A stretch of DNA of 64,000 nucleotides from NCBI RefSeq assembly GCF_001968825.1, contig NZ_MIEU01000002.1, positions 248,001 to 312,000 of the forward strand, written 5' to 3'. This stretch comes from Tersicoccus sp. Bi-70 (GTDB lineage: Bacteria; Actinomycetota; Actinomycetes; Actinomycetales; Micrococcaceae). The notes under the pieces were generated by a model, which searched no databases, was not told the origin of the DNA, and saw only the letters and a list, made by a program, of their open reading frames with translations. Shown here piece by piece: positions 33,762 to 43,970 of this stretch; position 1 is the first letter of the stretch; each line of letters starts with the position of its first letter. The position numbers and the translations under genes were made by a program.

Positions 33762-34334
33762 TCAGTGGCCGAAGGGGTCCGGGTCGACGCCGGGCATCCA
33801 GGTGGTGCCGGCGCCCTTCCAGCCGTTCACCTTCGCGGCCTTCTTCGCCTTCTTGCCCCACCGGGGGTTGAGCCGGTCCACGTACAGCTTGCCGTCCAGA
33901 TGGTCGTACTCGTGCTGCATGCACCGGGCGAACCACCCGGTCGCCTCGAAGTCCAGTGGGTTGCCGTCGCCGTCGAACCCGGTGACCCGTGCCCACTCCG
34001 CCCGCTGCAGCGGGTACGACTCGCCGGGGAAGGACAGGCAGCCCTCGGAGTCCTCGTCGGGGTCCGGGTCCAGGCCCGAGATCTTCCCGATGGTCAGGGA
34101 CGGATTGACGACGACGCCACGATCGGGGGCGTCGTCCTCGTTCGGCATCCCCCACGTGAAGAGGCGCAGCCCGACGCCGACCTGCGGGGCGGCCAGACCC
34201 ACGCCGTTGGCGGCGTCCATGGTCTCGAACATGTCCGCGATCAGGGTGCGCAGATTGTCGTCGAACACGGCGACCTCGGCGGCACGCGTGTGCAGCACCG
34301 GGTCCCCCCAGATCACGACCGGACGGACGGTCAT
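33762..34334 (-). CDS. def: Peptide deformylase
   Basis: Removes the formyl group from the N-terminal methionine of new proteins. 190 residues with all three motifs: GVGLAAPQ at 44-51, EGCLS at 97-101 with metal ligand Cys99, and HEYDH at 141-145. A lysine-rich C-terminal segment (KKAKKAAKVNGWKG) is common in actinobacterial enzymes. Its ATG overlaps the stop of the acyl-CoA dehydrogenase gene (ATGA), so the two are translationally coupled. Confidence 0.97.
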   Translation of the reverse strand: MTVRPVVIWGDPVLHTRAAEVAVFDDNLRTLIADMFETMDAANGVGLAAPQVGVGLRLFTWGMPNEDDAPDRGVVVNPSLTIGKISGLDPDPDEDSEGCLSFPGESYPLQRAEWARVTGFDGDGNPLDFEATGWFARCMQHEYDHLDGKLYVDRLNPRWGKKAKKAAKVNGWKGAGTTWMPGVDPDPFGH

Positions 34335-35533
34335 GCGTCCTCCTTCCCGGTTCCGGCACGGGAACCGTCGACTCGGCTGCCGGCGATGTCCCGGCCGATG
34401 GTGCGCTTCATGATCTCGCTGGTGCCGCCGAAGATGGTCAGCAGCCGGGCGGCGAGGAACGCCTGCGCGATGGGGTACTCGAGGATGTAGCCGTAGCCGC
34501 CGTGCAGCTGCAGGCAGCGGTCGGTGATCGACGTGGCCCGCTCGCTCGCCCACAGCTTGACGCGGGCCGCCTCGGCGGGGGAGAGCGTGCCGTCGTTGAA
34601 CGCCAGCACCGCCCGGTCCACGTAGCCCTCGGTGACCTCGACCTCGGTGAGCAGGTCGGCGAGGGTGAAGCGGGTGGTCGGCAGGTCCAGGACCCGGCCG
34701 TCGAACACCGAACGGTCCGCGGTGTAGGTGACGGTCTCCTCGTAGGACTGCCGGACGACGACGGCCGCCGCGGCGGCGATCGCCAGGCGCGCCTGCGGGA
34801 CCCCCTCGCGCACATAGCGCAGGCCGGCCCCGAGCTCCCCGATCAGGTTGCTGGCGGGGACGGCGACGTCGTCGAAGAACAGCTCGGCCGTGTCGGAGGC
34901 GCGCAGCCCCATCTTGTCCAGCTGCTTGCCGGTCGTGTACCCCTCGCCCTTCTCGACGAGGAAGAGGGAGAAGCTGTCCTCGCCGCCGCGGCCGGTGGAG
35001 CCGTCGGTCCGGGCGAACACCAGGGCGGCGTCGCCGGAGATGCCGTTGCCGATGAAGGTCTTCTGACCCGACAGCCGCCACCCGCCGTCCCCGTCGGGCA
35101 CCGCGCGGGTACGGACACCGCGCAGGTCGGAACCGGCGCCCGGCTCGGTCCAGGCGCACGAGGTGACGAGTTCGCCGCTGGCCATCGCCGGCAGCCACCG
35201 CGCCTTCTGCTCCTCGGTGCCGTGCGTCAGCAGGGCGGGAAGCACGAGGTCGTCGTGCAGGTGGAAGGCGAGGGCGAGTCCGAGCGCGCCGGCCTTCGCG
35301 AGCTCCTCGTCGAGCACCACCCGGAACCGGTAGTCGTCCAGACCGGCGCCGCCGTGCTCCTCCGGGACGGCCAGGCCGACGAGTCCCTGCTCGCCGGCGG
35401 CGGTCCACACGGAACGGGGGATCAGGTGGTCCTCGTCCCACCGGCGGTAGTGCGGGGCGACCTCCCGGCGCACGAACTCCGCCGCGACCTCGCGGAACAG
35501 CTCCTGGTCCTCGGTGAAGAACGCTCGCTTCAT
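34331..35533 (-). CDS. Acyl-CoA dehydrogenase, long-chain type, catalytic Glu not found
   Basis: 400-residue FAD flavoprotein of the acyl-CoA dehydrogenase family. The FAD/substrate motifs TSCAWTEPGAGSDL and LSGQKTFIGNG and the C-terminal LQLHGGYGYILEYPIAQ are intact. The segment IFGGTSEIMKR resembles long-chain and isovaleryl enzymes, where the position used as base in medium-chain enzymes is Gly (here Gly369). In those enzymes the base is the Glu of a PQERL motif; here the same place reads PQARL, with Ala248. Both known base positions are therefore non-acidic, so dehydrogenase activity is uncertain. ATG at 35533 with GCGAGG upstream. The stop overlaps def. Confidence 0.88.
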   Translation of the reverse strand: MKRAFFTEDQELFREVAAEFVRREVAPHYRRWDEDHLIPRSVWTAAGEQGLVGLAVPEEHGGAGLDDYRFRVVLDEELAKAGALGLALAFHLHDDLVLPALLTHGTEEQKARWLPAMASGELVTSCAWTEPGAGSDLRGVRTRAVPDGDGGWRLSGQKTFIGNGISGDAALVFARTDGSTGRGGEDSFSLFLVEKGEGYTTGKQLDKMGLRASDTAELFFDDVAVPASNLIGELGAGLRYVREGVPQARLAIAAAAAVVVRQSYEETVTYTADRSVFDGRVLDLPTTRFTLADLLTEVEVTEGYVDRAVLAFNDGTLSPAEAARVKLWASERATSITDRCLQLHGGYGYILEYPIAQAFLAARLLTIFGGTSEIMKRTIGRDIAGSRVDGSRAGTGKEDA

Positions 35534-35628
35534 GGGTGCCTCGCCCTCGTGGTCGTGCCGACCCTCTCGCCTGCGCGGATCGCACGCGTCCTGCTGCCCG
35601 GCGGGGGAGAGGAGGCCCGCGCGAACGC

Positions 35629-35663
35629 GTGAAGGCCGCACCGGATCACCGGGCGGCCTTCAC
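35629..35663 (-). terminator. Terminator of tRNA-His
   Basis: Perfect 11-bp stem GTGAAGGCCGC (35629-35639) with GCGGCCTTCAC (35653-35663), starting 5 nt after the 3' end of tRNA-His in its direction of transcription. Confidence 0.75.
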
Positions 35664-35668
35664 ATCGG

Positions 35669-35741
35669 GGTGAGTAACGGGGGTCGAACCCGCGACCTTC
35701 TGGACCACAACCAGACGCTCTGCCAACTGAGCTATACCCAC
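35669..35741 (-). tRNA. tRNA-His (anticodon GTG)
   Basis: Minus-strand cloverleaf with acceptor GTGGGTA/TACTCAC, D arm GCTC/GAGC, anticodon loop TTGTGGT and T loop TTCGACC. The discriminator is C and a G at 35742 can form the extra G-1 base typical of tRNA-His. A possible -10 (TACACT) lies at 35813-35808. Confidence 0.96.
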
Positions 35742-35875
35742 CAGGAGCCGCTTCCGGCCGTCGCGGAACTCCCGTCAGGGTCGTTCCGGGCCAAAGCAGC
35801 GAGAACCAGTGTACAGGCTGGGCGGAGGGCGCCCGACCACGGCGCGTCCCACGTGAGCGGCCTCACGCCGGCGGG

Positions 35876-36514
35876 TCAGGCGGTCTCGGTGGGCTCCGCC
35901 GATGCGGCCGATGCAGCCACGACCTGCGCGGAGATCCGCTTGGCCGTCTCTGAGTCCGGCCCCGGCGGCGGCACCATGACGGCGCCCCGGTAGTAGCGCA
36001 GCTCGTCGATGGAGTCCTTGATGTCGCCCAGCGCTCGGTGCCCGCCCGTCTTTGCCGGCGCCTGGAAGTAGGCACGCGGGAACCACCGGCGGGAGAGCTC
36101 CTTGATGGTGGAGACGTCGATGATCCGGTAGTGCAGGTGCTCGACGACCTCGGGCATGTCCCGGACGAGGAACACCCGGTCGGTGCCCACCGAGTTGCCG
36201 GCCAGCGGTGCCTTCCTCGGCTCCGGCACGAACTCCCGCAGGTACTCCATGACCTGGCGCTGCGCCTCCTCGAGGCTCACGCCGCCGTCGAGCTCGGTGA
36301 TCAGGCCGGAGGTCGTGTGCATCTGCCGCACGAAGTCGCCCATCGCCTCGATCGCGCCCTCGGGTGGACGGATGACGACGTCGACCCCGTCCCCGAGGAT
36401 GTTCAGCTCGGAGTCGGTGACGAGCACCGCGACCTCGATCAGGGCGTCGGCGACCGGGTCCAGCCCGGTCATCTCGCAGTCGATCCAGACGATTCGTTCC
36501 TGTGTTGTAGCCAC
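35876..36514 (-). CDS. orn: Oligoribonuclease
   Basis: 3'-5' exonuclease that degrades 2-5 nt RNAs, including pGpG. 212 residues of the DEDDh type: Asp12 and Glu14 in WIDCEMTGLD, Asp112 in NSVGTDRVFL, and His159 and Asp164 in HRALGDIKDSIDELRYYR. GTG start at 36514 lies 6 nt after TAGGTT, so the mRNA is probably leaderless. A short Ala/Ser-rich tail closes the protein. It lies upstream of tRNA-His on the same strand and is divergent from the MptB-like gene. Confidence 0.96.
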   Translation of the reverse strand: MATTQERIVWIDCEMTGLDPVADALIEVAVLVTDSELNILGDGVDVVIRPPEGAIEAMGDFVRQMHTTSGLITELDGGVSLEEAQRQVMEYLREFVPEPRKAPLAGNSVGTDRVFLVRDMPEVVEHLHYRIIDVSTIKELSRRWFPRAYFQAPAKTGGHRALGDIKDSIDELRYYRGAVMVPPPGPDSETAKRISAQVVAASAASAEPTETA

Positions 36515-36520
36515 GGTCCC

Positions 36521-36526
36521 AACCTA
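36521..36526 (-). promoter_or_regulatory. -10 element of a probable leaderless promoter (orn)
   Basis: TAGGTT on the minus strand, 6 nt before the GTG of orn; no ribosome-binding site between. Confidence 0.45.
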
Positions 36527-36721
36527 ACCGGCGCCACCGACGATCGTCGTCGATCGGCGTCGCGTCGGCGTGCGGAACGTCTCCCCGGGACCGTCCGGAC
36601 AGCCGGTCGAAACCCCCGTGACGAGGGGCGTCGATGGTAGGCTGAGGGCGCCCGCCGGCCCGTGGGACCAGTGCCGGGCGAGAACCGGTGCAGGCGCATC
36701 GAGCCAGCGAGGAGTACCTGC

Positions 36722-38269
36722 ATGACCCAGTCTCCTCCGGCCGGGCGGACACCGGCGGCGGAGTCCGAGGGGTCCACCGCGACCACGCGTCGCCGGCTCC
36801 GGCGGCCATCGTCCCTGATCCAGGGACTCGTCGGATCGCTCCTGCTCGTGATCGGTTCGCTCGGTGTCGGCTGGTTGCCCGGCTCGTCCCCGCTGCGGCA
36901 GAACCCGCTGATCATCCCGATGCGCTTCACGACCGTGGGCGTCGTCGTCTCCGTCATCCTGCTCGCCGTCGGCGGCATGCTGCTGGTGCGGGCGTGGCTG
37001 CGGCTCGGCCAGCAGGTCCGCGACTGGTCCTCCGACGACGCGCGGCGGTCGGTGCTGCGGGCGATCGGGCTCTGGGGCGTGCCGATGTACGCGACCATCC
37101 CGCTGTTCAGCCGGGACGTCTACTCCTACATCGCGCAGGGCCTCGTCATGGTCAACGGGCTCGATCCGTACCACGACGGCGTCTCCAGCATCGAGGGATT
37201 CTTCCAGCGCGGCGCCGACCAGCTCTGGTCCGAGAGCCCGCCCCCGTACGGCCCCCTCTTCCTGGCCATCGAGCAGGGCATCGTCACCGTCACCGGGGCC
37301 AATCTCGAGTGGTCCGTCGTGCTGTTCCGGCTCTCGTCCCTGATCGGCATCCTGCTGTGCCTGTGGGTGGTGCCGAAGCTCGCGCGACTGCACGGCATCG
37401 ACCCCACCCGGGCCCTCTGGCTCTCCGTGGCCAATCCACTGTTCCTGACCAACTTCATCGCCGCCGCCCACAACGACGCGCTGATGATCGGCCTCGCCGT
37501 CGCCGGCATCTACCTGACGGCGATCCGTCGGCCCGTCCTCGGCATCCTGCTCGTCACCGCGTCGGTCGGCATCAAGCCGATCACCATCGTCTTCCTGCCG
37601 TTCCTCGGGCTGATGTGGGCCGGTCGCGGCGCCTCGTGGCCCCGCCGGATCGGCTACTGCGCCATCACCGGCGCGATCTCCCTGGCCGTCCTCGGCGTGG
37701 CCGGGGTGCTCAACGGGCTGGGGTTCGGCTGGATCGGCGCCCTGAGCACCACCGGCAACGTGTGGATCTGGTACGCGCCGGTCGGCCTGCTCGGTCTGAT
37801 GGTGGCCACCGGCCTGAACGCCTTCGGCCTGGACGGCTGGGGCGCGGCCACGATCGTGCACACGATCGGCAAGGTCGCCGGGTTCGCGGTGGTGATCTGG
37901 CTGTTCTTCGTCGGCAACCACGAGAAGCTGATCCGCCGGATGACGCTCGCGATGGCCGCCATCGTCCTGTTCTCCCCGATGATCCAGTCCTGGTACGTCG
38001 TCTGGCTGCTGCCGCTGTTCGCCGTCACCGGCGTGCGGGACGACTGGCAGGTGCGCGCTCTCTTCCTGATCATGGCGTTCCTGATGATCTATGCGATCAG
38101 CGACCAGCTGGACGTCTTCCCGTACCTCAACGTCGACCTGAACCTCGCGCGGCAGCTCGCGGCGCTGATCGGCGTCGGCTTCGCGCTGTACCTGATCTTC
38201 GTGGATCCGCGCACCAACCACCTGTTCCGCAAGAAGTACTGGGACGCCTCGCGGCCGTTGACCATCTGA
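36722..38269 (+). CDS. Polyprenol-phosphate-mannose-dependent alpha-mannosyltransferase, MptB-like (GT-C)
   Basis: 515-residue integral membrane protein with about 12 hydrophobic segments starting near residue 33. The first extracytoplasmic loop carries the GT-C acidic motif LFSRDVYSYIAQG (Asp132) and NGLDPYHDG, which identify the MptB group of alpha-1,6-mannosyltransferases that use polyprenol-phosphate-mannose to build lipomannan-type glycans. Further family features are SPPPYGPLF and NPLFLTNFIAAAHNDALM. ATG at 36722 with GCGAGGAG upstream; TAGGCT at 36638-36643 is a likely -10. In Micrococcales such genes serve cell-envelope mannan synthesis; the exact linkage is inferred. Confidence 0.9.
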   Translation: MTQSPPAGRTPAAESEGSTATTRRRLRRPSSLIQGLVGSLLLVIGSLGVGWLPGSSPLRQNPLIIPMRFTTVGVVVSVILLAVGGMLLVRAWLRLGQQVRDWSSDDARRSVLRAIGLWGVPMYATIPLFSRDVYSYIAQGLVMVNGLDPYHDGVSSIEGFFQRGADQLWSESPPPYGPLFLAIEQGIVTVTGANLEWSVVLFRLSSLIGILLCLWVVPKLARLHGIDPTRALWLSVANPLFLTNFIAAAHNDALMIGLAVAGIYLTAIRRPVLGILLVTASVGIKPITIVFLPFLGLMWAGRGASWPRRIGYCAITGAISLAVLGVAGVLNGLGFGWIGALSTTGNVWIWYAPVGLLGLMVATGLNAFGLDGWGAATIVHTIGKVAGFAVVIWLFFVGNHEKLIRRMTLAMAAIVLFSPMIQSWYVVWLLPLFAVTGVRDDWQVRALFLIMAFLMIYAISDQLDVFPYLNVDLNLARQLAALIGVGFALYLIFVDPRTNHLFRKKYWDASRPLTI

Positions 38270-38343
38270 CCGCGGCGACGCCGCCCGTCCGGCTCGGCCG
38301 GCAGGCACCCGTTGCTAGGGTTGTCGGTGGAAGCACCGCCCTG

Positions 38344-38416
38344 GCCCCAGTAGCTCAGCGGATAGAGCAGGAGCCTTCTAATCTCTTGGTCGGGGGTTCG
38401 ACTCCCTCCTGGGGCA
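38344..38416 (+). tRNA. tRNA-Arg (anticodon TCT)
   Basis: 73-nt cloverleaf: acceptor GCCCCAG/CTGGGGC, D arm GCTC/GAGC, anticodon loop CTTCTAA and T loop TTCGACT. The last base pair of the anticodon stem (C-T) does not pair, which I have seen in other actinobacterial tRNA-Arg(TCT). TAGGGT about 30 nt upstream is a possible -10. Confidence 0.94.
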
Positions 38417-38510
38417 CTCATCTGACGAGGCCGGCCGCCGGAGACCTCTCCCGGAGGCCGGCGTCGCCCGCCCGCAGCAGGGCCGCGCAGCGTCGACCGG
38501 ACCCGCGGAT

Positions 38511-38559
38511 GCTTCTCCTCCCTCCACACCGGCGACGCTTCTCCCTCCACACCGGCGAC
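38511..38559 (+). repeat. Two-copy tandem repeat upstream of ssb
   Basis: Units of 26 nt (38511-38536) and 23 nt (38537-38559) share CTCCACACCGGCGAC and differ by a 3-nt length change. They lie in the 285-bp gap between tRNA-Arg and ssb, where no gene is seen. Confidence 0.7.
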
Positions 38560-38701
38560 GTCGACGCCCGTTGTCCACATCGCCGACCCTTCCCCGCCCG
38601 CCGCCCGTCCCGGCCACCGAAGCTGGTGCCACCGGTGCACCACCGGGCCGCGGAGACGCTCCGCGGACGAGCAGAGGGACGCCAGGAAGGCGGGACGAGA
38701 G

Positions 38702-39259
38702 ATGAGCGAGACGATCACCGTGGTGGGGAACATCGGGTCGGACGTCACCGGCAGCACCACCGCGAAGGGGGACGCGATCACGAACTTCCGGCTCGCGAGC
38801 ACGGAACGCTGGCTGGACCGGCAGACCGGGGCGTGGGTGGACGGGGCGACCAACTGGTACTCCGTGGTCTGCTTCCGCAACCTCGCCCGCAACGCCGGGT
38901 GCAGCCTCGCGAAGGGGCAGCCCGTGGTCGTGACGGGCCGGCTGAAGGTGCGGCCCTGGGAGCGGGACGGCAAGTCCGGCACCAACGTGCAGATCGAGGC
39001 CGACAGCATCGGCCACAACCTCCGGCTGGGCACGACGCACTTCCAGGGCGGCAGCGGCGGCACGGCCGGCACCGAGCGGGCGCCCGCCGGCGTCGACGCC
39101 GCGACCGGGGAGATCCTGGACGAGGACGGCGGGGACGAGAGCGCCCCCACCGCGACCGGGGAGACGGCGGATGCCTCGACGGCCGACGAGCGGGAGCTGA
39201 CGACCGTCACGGCGGACGCGTTCGAGGAGGCGGAGGAGAAGGAGACCGTGCCCTTCTGA
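38702..39259 (+). CDS. ssb: Single-stranded DNA-binding protein (paralogue)
   Basis: 185 residues. The OB fold runs to about residue 110 (VVGNIGSDVTGSTTAKGDAI, WYSVVCFRNLARNA, PVVVTGRLKVRPWE). An acidic, low-complexity linker follows and the protein ends EEKETVPF, close to the conserved acidic SSB tip that recruits partner proteins. It is not in the rpsF-ssb-rpsR context of the main SSB, so it is probably the second paralogue that actinobacteria carry beside ettA. A distant AGGAAGG precedes the ATG. Confidence 0.92.
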   Translation: MSETITVVGNIGSDVTGSTTAKGDAITNFRLASTERWLDRQTGAWVDGATNWYSVVCFRNLARNAGCSLAKGQPVVVTGRLKVRPWERDGKSGTNVQIEADSIGHNLRLGTTHFQGGSGGTAGTERAPAGVDAATGEILDEDGGDESAPTATGETADASTADERELTTVTADAFEEAEEKETVPF

Positions 39260-39355
39260 CCGGTCACTCCCGAACGGGACGGGATGGGACCGCATGGACG
39301 GTGACGGTGACGTGGAACGCACGGGGCCGGGTAGGACATGGGCGGGGCCACCGAC

Positions 39356-39361
39356 TAGCCT
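39356..39361 (+). promoter_or_regulatory. -10 element of a probable leaderless promoter (ettA)
   Basis: TAGCCT ends 7 nt before the ATG of ettA; no ribosome-binding site lies between. Confidence 0.5.
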
Positions 39362-39368
39362 TGAAAGC

Positions 39369-41051
<1,683 letters not shown>

Positions 41052-41083
41052 CCCCGGCCCCCGCAGGGTCCGGCGCAGCCAGA

Positions 41084-41121
41084 ACGAAGCCCCGGGCAGG
41101 TATTCCTGCCCGGGGCTTCGT
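41084..41121. terminator. Bidirectional terminator after ettA
   Basis: Perfect 17-bp inverted repeat (ACGAAGCCCCGGGCAGG at 41084-41100, complement at 41105-41121) with a 4-nt loop. Its last base is the first base of the stop codon of the convergent DUF3995 gene. Confidence 0.88.
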
Positions 41122-41669
41122 CACGCCTGGGGACGGTCGCCCACGCCCGCCACGGGTGCGGTCCGCCGTCGCCTGCCGCCGGTGCCCGTCGTGCGCCGTC
41201 GACGGCTCCAGCCCAGGTGAGCGAGGAGCGCGAGGCCCCACACCAGGAACAGCGGGTCCCACAGCCACGCGTGGCCGATCATCGCGTCGCGGTCGTAGCC
41301 GCCATCGGGCTCGATCAGCCCGGCGAGCACCGCATTGCTCACGGCCGTGTTGGCCCCGCCGTAGCCGATCAGCACGACCGCCCCCGCCCAGCTGACCGCC
41401 CGCCAGACACGTCGCCCGCCGATCCGGTCGTGGGCGACGGCGATCGGAATGATCGCGGCCGCCGCCTTCACTGCGGCCACCGCGCCGAGGCCGAGCCCCG
41501 CCGCGACGGGCGCGTCCGCAGCCAGCTGCACCGCCCAGGACCCGACGGTGCTCAACAGCGCCCGGCCACCGAACGCCCAGTAGAAGCTGAAGCCGGCGTG
41601 CACCAGGCCGGCCGCACCGGCCAGCCACACGCAGGCCAGGCTCCGGCGGCGCCGACGATGCTCGTCCAT
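41121..41669 (-). CDS. DUF3995 family membrane protein
   Basis: 182-residue protein with four hydrophobic segments (about residues 12-35, 45-75, 88-110 and 130-150) and arginine-rich ends. It matches the DUF3995 family (FSFYWAFGG near the first segment), whose function is unknown. TAGCGT lies 6 nt before the ATG on the minus strand, so the mRNA is probably leaderless. Divergent from the small gene at 41735. Confidence 0.85.
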   Translation of the reverse strand: MDEHRRRRRSLACVWLAGAAGLVHAGFSFYWAFGGRALLSTVGSWAVQLAADAPVAAGLGLGAVAAVKAAAAIIPIAVAHDRIGGRRVWRAVSWAGAVVLIGYGGANTAVSNAVLAGLIEPDGGYDRDAMIGHAWLWDPLFLVWGLALLAHLGWSRRRRTTGTGGRRRRTAPVAGVGDRPQA

Positions 41670-41675
41670 GCCCTC

Positions 41676-41681
41676 ACGCTA
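41676..41681 (-). promoter_or_regulatory. -10 element of a probable leaderless promoter (DUF3995 gene)
   Basis: TAGCGT on the minus strand, 6 nt before the ATG at 41669. Confidence 0.45.
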
Positions 41682-41734
41682 GCGGCCTGACAGACTGGCG
41701 TCGGGAACGGACGGGGGCGAGACGAGGGAGCGGC

Positions 41735-42145
41735 ATGGCGACGGGGACGGACGCGGCGAACGAGGACGAGCGGTGGCTGGTGGTCAACGGCCGGCGCTGG
41801 CGGCGGACCGATCCGTGCCTGCCGGACGACGTCGTCGCGGCCCTGAAGTCGCACCTCGGACGCGGTCGGTCGGGAGTCCGGACGGCGAAGACCGCCGGTG
41901 ACGACGATGCGGTGTCGGCCGCCCGCCGCCGGGTCGGCCTGGCCAAGCACGGGCTCGGCGAACGCGGACCCCGCTGGTGGGACGAGGAGGAGGCGGACCG
42001 GATCGGCCGCGCCCGCGATGCGCTGACCGAACTCGACGCGCTCGACGCGGAGTCCGATTCCCAGGTCACGAGGGCCCCGCGCGACGCCGACACCGTGACC
42101 GGCGCGCGGGGTGGCGAGCCGGACGCCGACCGGCACGGACGCTAG
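41735..42145 (+). CDS. Small conserved protein of unknown function
   Basis: 136 residues, hydrophilic. The opening ERWLVVNGRRWRRTDPCLPD and the later VGLAKHGLGERGPRWW are conserved in a family sometimes mislabelled as biopolymer transporter Tol; no Tol-like domain or membrane segment is present. The basic N-terminal part and WW dipeptide are its only marked features. The C-terminal 35 residues look disordered. A GAGGGAGCGG precedes the ATG. It ends 10 nt before the SDR gene but that gene appears to have its own promoter. Confidence 0.75.
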   Translation: MATGTDAANEDERWLVVNGRRWRRTDPCLPDDVVAALKSHLGRGRSGVRTAKTAGDDDAVSAARRRVGLAKHGLGERGPRWWDEEEADRIGRARDALTELDALDAESDSQVTRAPRDADTVTGARGGEPDADRHGR

Positions 42146-42148
42146 TCT
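42143..42148 (+). promoter_or_regulatory. -10 element of a probable leaderless promoter (SDR gene)
   Basis: TAGTCT ends 7 nt before the GTG at 42156 and overlaps the stop codon of the upstream gene. It decides the start of the SDR gene. Confidence 0.45.
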
Positions 42149-42155
42149 CGGCCGG

Positions 42156-42938
42156 GTGAAGGCACACGAGAACGCCGAGCGGCTGACCGCCGTCGTCACC
42201 GGCGTCGGCCGGTCCACCAACATCGGCGCCGCGATCTGCCGGCGCCTCGCCACCGACGGGTGGGACCTGGTGCTGCCGGTGTGGACCGCCTACGAGCAGC
42301 GCATGCCGTGGGGATCGACGCCCGGTGACGTCGAGGCGCTGGTCGCCGAGCTGCGGGGCCACGGCGCCCGCGTGAGCGTCCTGGAGGCCGACCTCGCCGA
42401 CCCCGCCGTCCCGGACCGTGTGATCGAGCAGGCCCGTGCGGCGCACGGCTCCGTCGCCGCGCTCGTGCTCAGCCACGCCGAATCGGTCGACTCGGCCATC
42501 GCCGACACCACCGTCGAGAGCTTCGACCGGCACCTGGCGGTCAACGCCCGGGCGCCGTGGCAGCTGATCCGCGCGTTCGCGGCCCAGTTCCCGGCCGAGC
42601 TGTCCGGCCGCGGCCGGATCGTGGCCCTGACCAGCGACCACGTCGCCTTCAATCTGCCCTACGGGGCCAGCAAGGGGGCCCTGGACCGGATCGTCATCGC
42701 CGCGGCGAAGGAACTCGGCGGGCAGGGCATCCGGGCCAACGTCGTCAATCCCGGACCGGTCGACACGGGCTGGATGGACGACGCCGTGCGGTCCGAGCTC
42801 ACGGCGCTGCAGCCGACGGGCCGGCTCGGCACACCGGACGACGCCGCCGCCCTGATCGCCTTCCTGCTCTCCCCGGACGGTGGCTGGGTCAACGGCCAGC
42901 TGCTGCACTCCGACGGCGGCTTCTCGATCTCGCTCTAG
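42156..42938 (+). CDS. Short-chain dehydrogenase/reductase
   Basis: 260-residue SDR. The cofactor segment is VVTGVGRSTNIGAAI, a variant of the glycine-rich loop with a longer spacing. The catalytic Tyr and Lys are in LPYGASKGALDR, preceded by Ser in LTSDHV. NVVNPGPVDTGWMDD and the C-terminal SDGGFSISL are also typical. The variant glycine loop and RSTNIG are shared with enoyl-reductase-like and antibiotic-resistance SDRs, but substrate is unknown. GTG at 42156 was chosen because no ribosome-binding site exists and TAGTCT lies 7 nt upstream. Confidence 0.88.
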   Translation: MKAHENAERLTAVVTGVGRSTNIGAAICRRLATDGWDLVLPVWTAYEQRMPWGSTPGDVEALVAELRGHGARVSVLEADLADPAVPDRVIEQARAAHGSVAALVLSHAESVDSAIADTTVESFDRHLAVNARAPWQLIRAFAAQFPAELSGRGRIVALTSDHVAFNLPYGASKGALDRIVIAAAKELGGQGIRANVVNPGPVDTGWMDDAVRSELTALQPTGRLGTPDDAAALIAFLLSPDGGWVNGQLLHSDGGFSISL

Positions 42939-42959
42939 GGAAGCCGGCGGGACGGAGGC

Positions 42960-43856
42960 TCAGTCGCCGGTCCCGGCGGGCACCCGGACCATGCCTTCCT
43001 GCGCGACGGTGGCGACGAGGGCGCCGTCGCGGGTGAAGATCCGGCCGATGCCCAGGCCACGGGCCCCGGAGGCGGACGGCGAGTTCTGCACGTAGAGCAG
43101 CCACTCGTCGACCCGCACGGGGCGGTGCCACCACATCGCGTGGTCGAGGGAGGCGAAACTGACGCCCGGGGTCGACCAGGCGAGGCCGTGCCGGCGCAGG
43201 ATCGACTCGAGGATCGTGAAGTCGGTCGCGTATGCCAGCGCCGCACGGTTGAGGTTCTCGTCGTCGGGCATCGGGCCGTGCGTGCGCATCCACACGGCCT
43301 GCGAGGCGGGCCGCGTTGGATCCGGCCGCAGGTAGACCCCGCCGTCGAGGTGGCGGATGTCGAAGGGCCGGTCGTCGGACCACTTGCGGGCCATCGGGTG
43401 GTCGAGGCCGGCGAGCAGGTCCGCCGTCGTCGGCAGCGTCTCCGGCCCCGGCACGTCCGGCATCTCCTCCTGGTGGTCCAGGCCCTCGTCCTCGGTCTGG
43501 AACGACGCGATCATCGACAGGATCGGCAGGCCGTTCTGGTACGCGTGGGCCCGCCGCGCGGAGAACGAGCGGCCGTCCCTCAGCCGCTCGATGCCGTAGG
43601 TGATCGGCTTCTCCGAGTCGCCGGGCCGGAGGAAGTAGCCGTGCAGGGAATGGATGGGACGGACGTCCTCGACCGTGCGCATCGCCGCGATGATGGACTG
43701 GGCGAGCACCTGGCCCCCGAACACCCGGCCCCGCGGCTGCCGCTCGGAGACGCCGACGAAGACGTCCTCCGTGGTGCGGGCGCCGTCCAGGTCGTCGACG
43801 TCGAGCACGTGCAGCAGATTCCGGGTGCGGGTCTCCGGCGAGTCCAGTGCGGACAT
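42960..43856 (-). CDS. tesB: Acyl-CoA thioesterase II
   Basis: Double-hotdog thioesterase of 298 residues that releases fatty acids from acyl-CoA. The catalytic set seen in E. coli TesB is recognisable as Asp212 (AYATDFTIL), Ser/Thr in SFASLDHAMWWH (Ser236) and Gln286 (VAQEGMVR). N-terminal hallmark: RGRVFGGQVLAQS. A GAGGAGGG precedes the ATG. It is divergent from a second, single-hotdog thioesterase gene at 43971. Confidence 0.93.
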   Translation of the reverse strand: MSALDSPETRTRNLLHVLDVDDLDGARTTEDVFVGVSERQPRGRVFGGQVLAQSIIAAMRTVEDVRPIHSLHGYFLRPGDSEKPITYGIERLRDGRSFSARRAHAYQNGLPILSMIASFQTEDEGLDHQEEMPDVPGPETLPTTADLLAGLDHPMARKWSDDRPFDIRHLDGGVYLRPDPTRPASQAVWMRTHGPMPDDENLNRAALAYATDFTILESILRRHGLAWSTPGVSFASLDHAMWWHRPVRVDEWLLYVQNSPSASGARGLGIGRIFTRDGALVATVAQEGMVRVPAGTGD

Positions 43857-43970
43857 CGGCCCTCCTCAGGGGTGGCGGTGCGGTTCCGATCGAGTGTGCG
43901 AGACGCGGCGTCCCGGATACATGATAGGCGGTCGGCGGCGAGGCCCGGTGCCCTCTGGAAGGATGGACGC

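Noticed and set aside
38511-38559. Tandem repeat upstream of ssb considered as the start of a CRISPR array
   Set aside because: Two copies only, directly adjacent, with no spacers.
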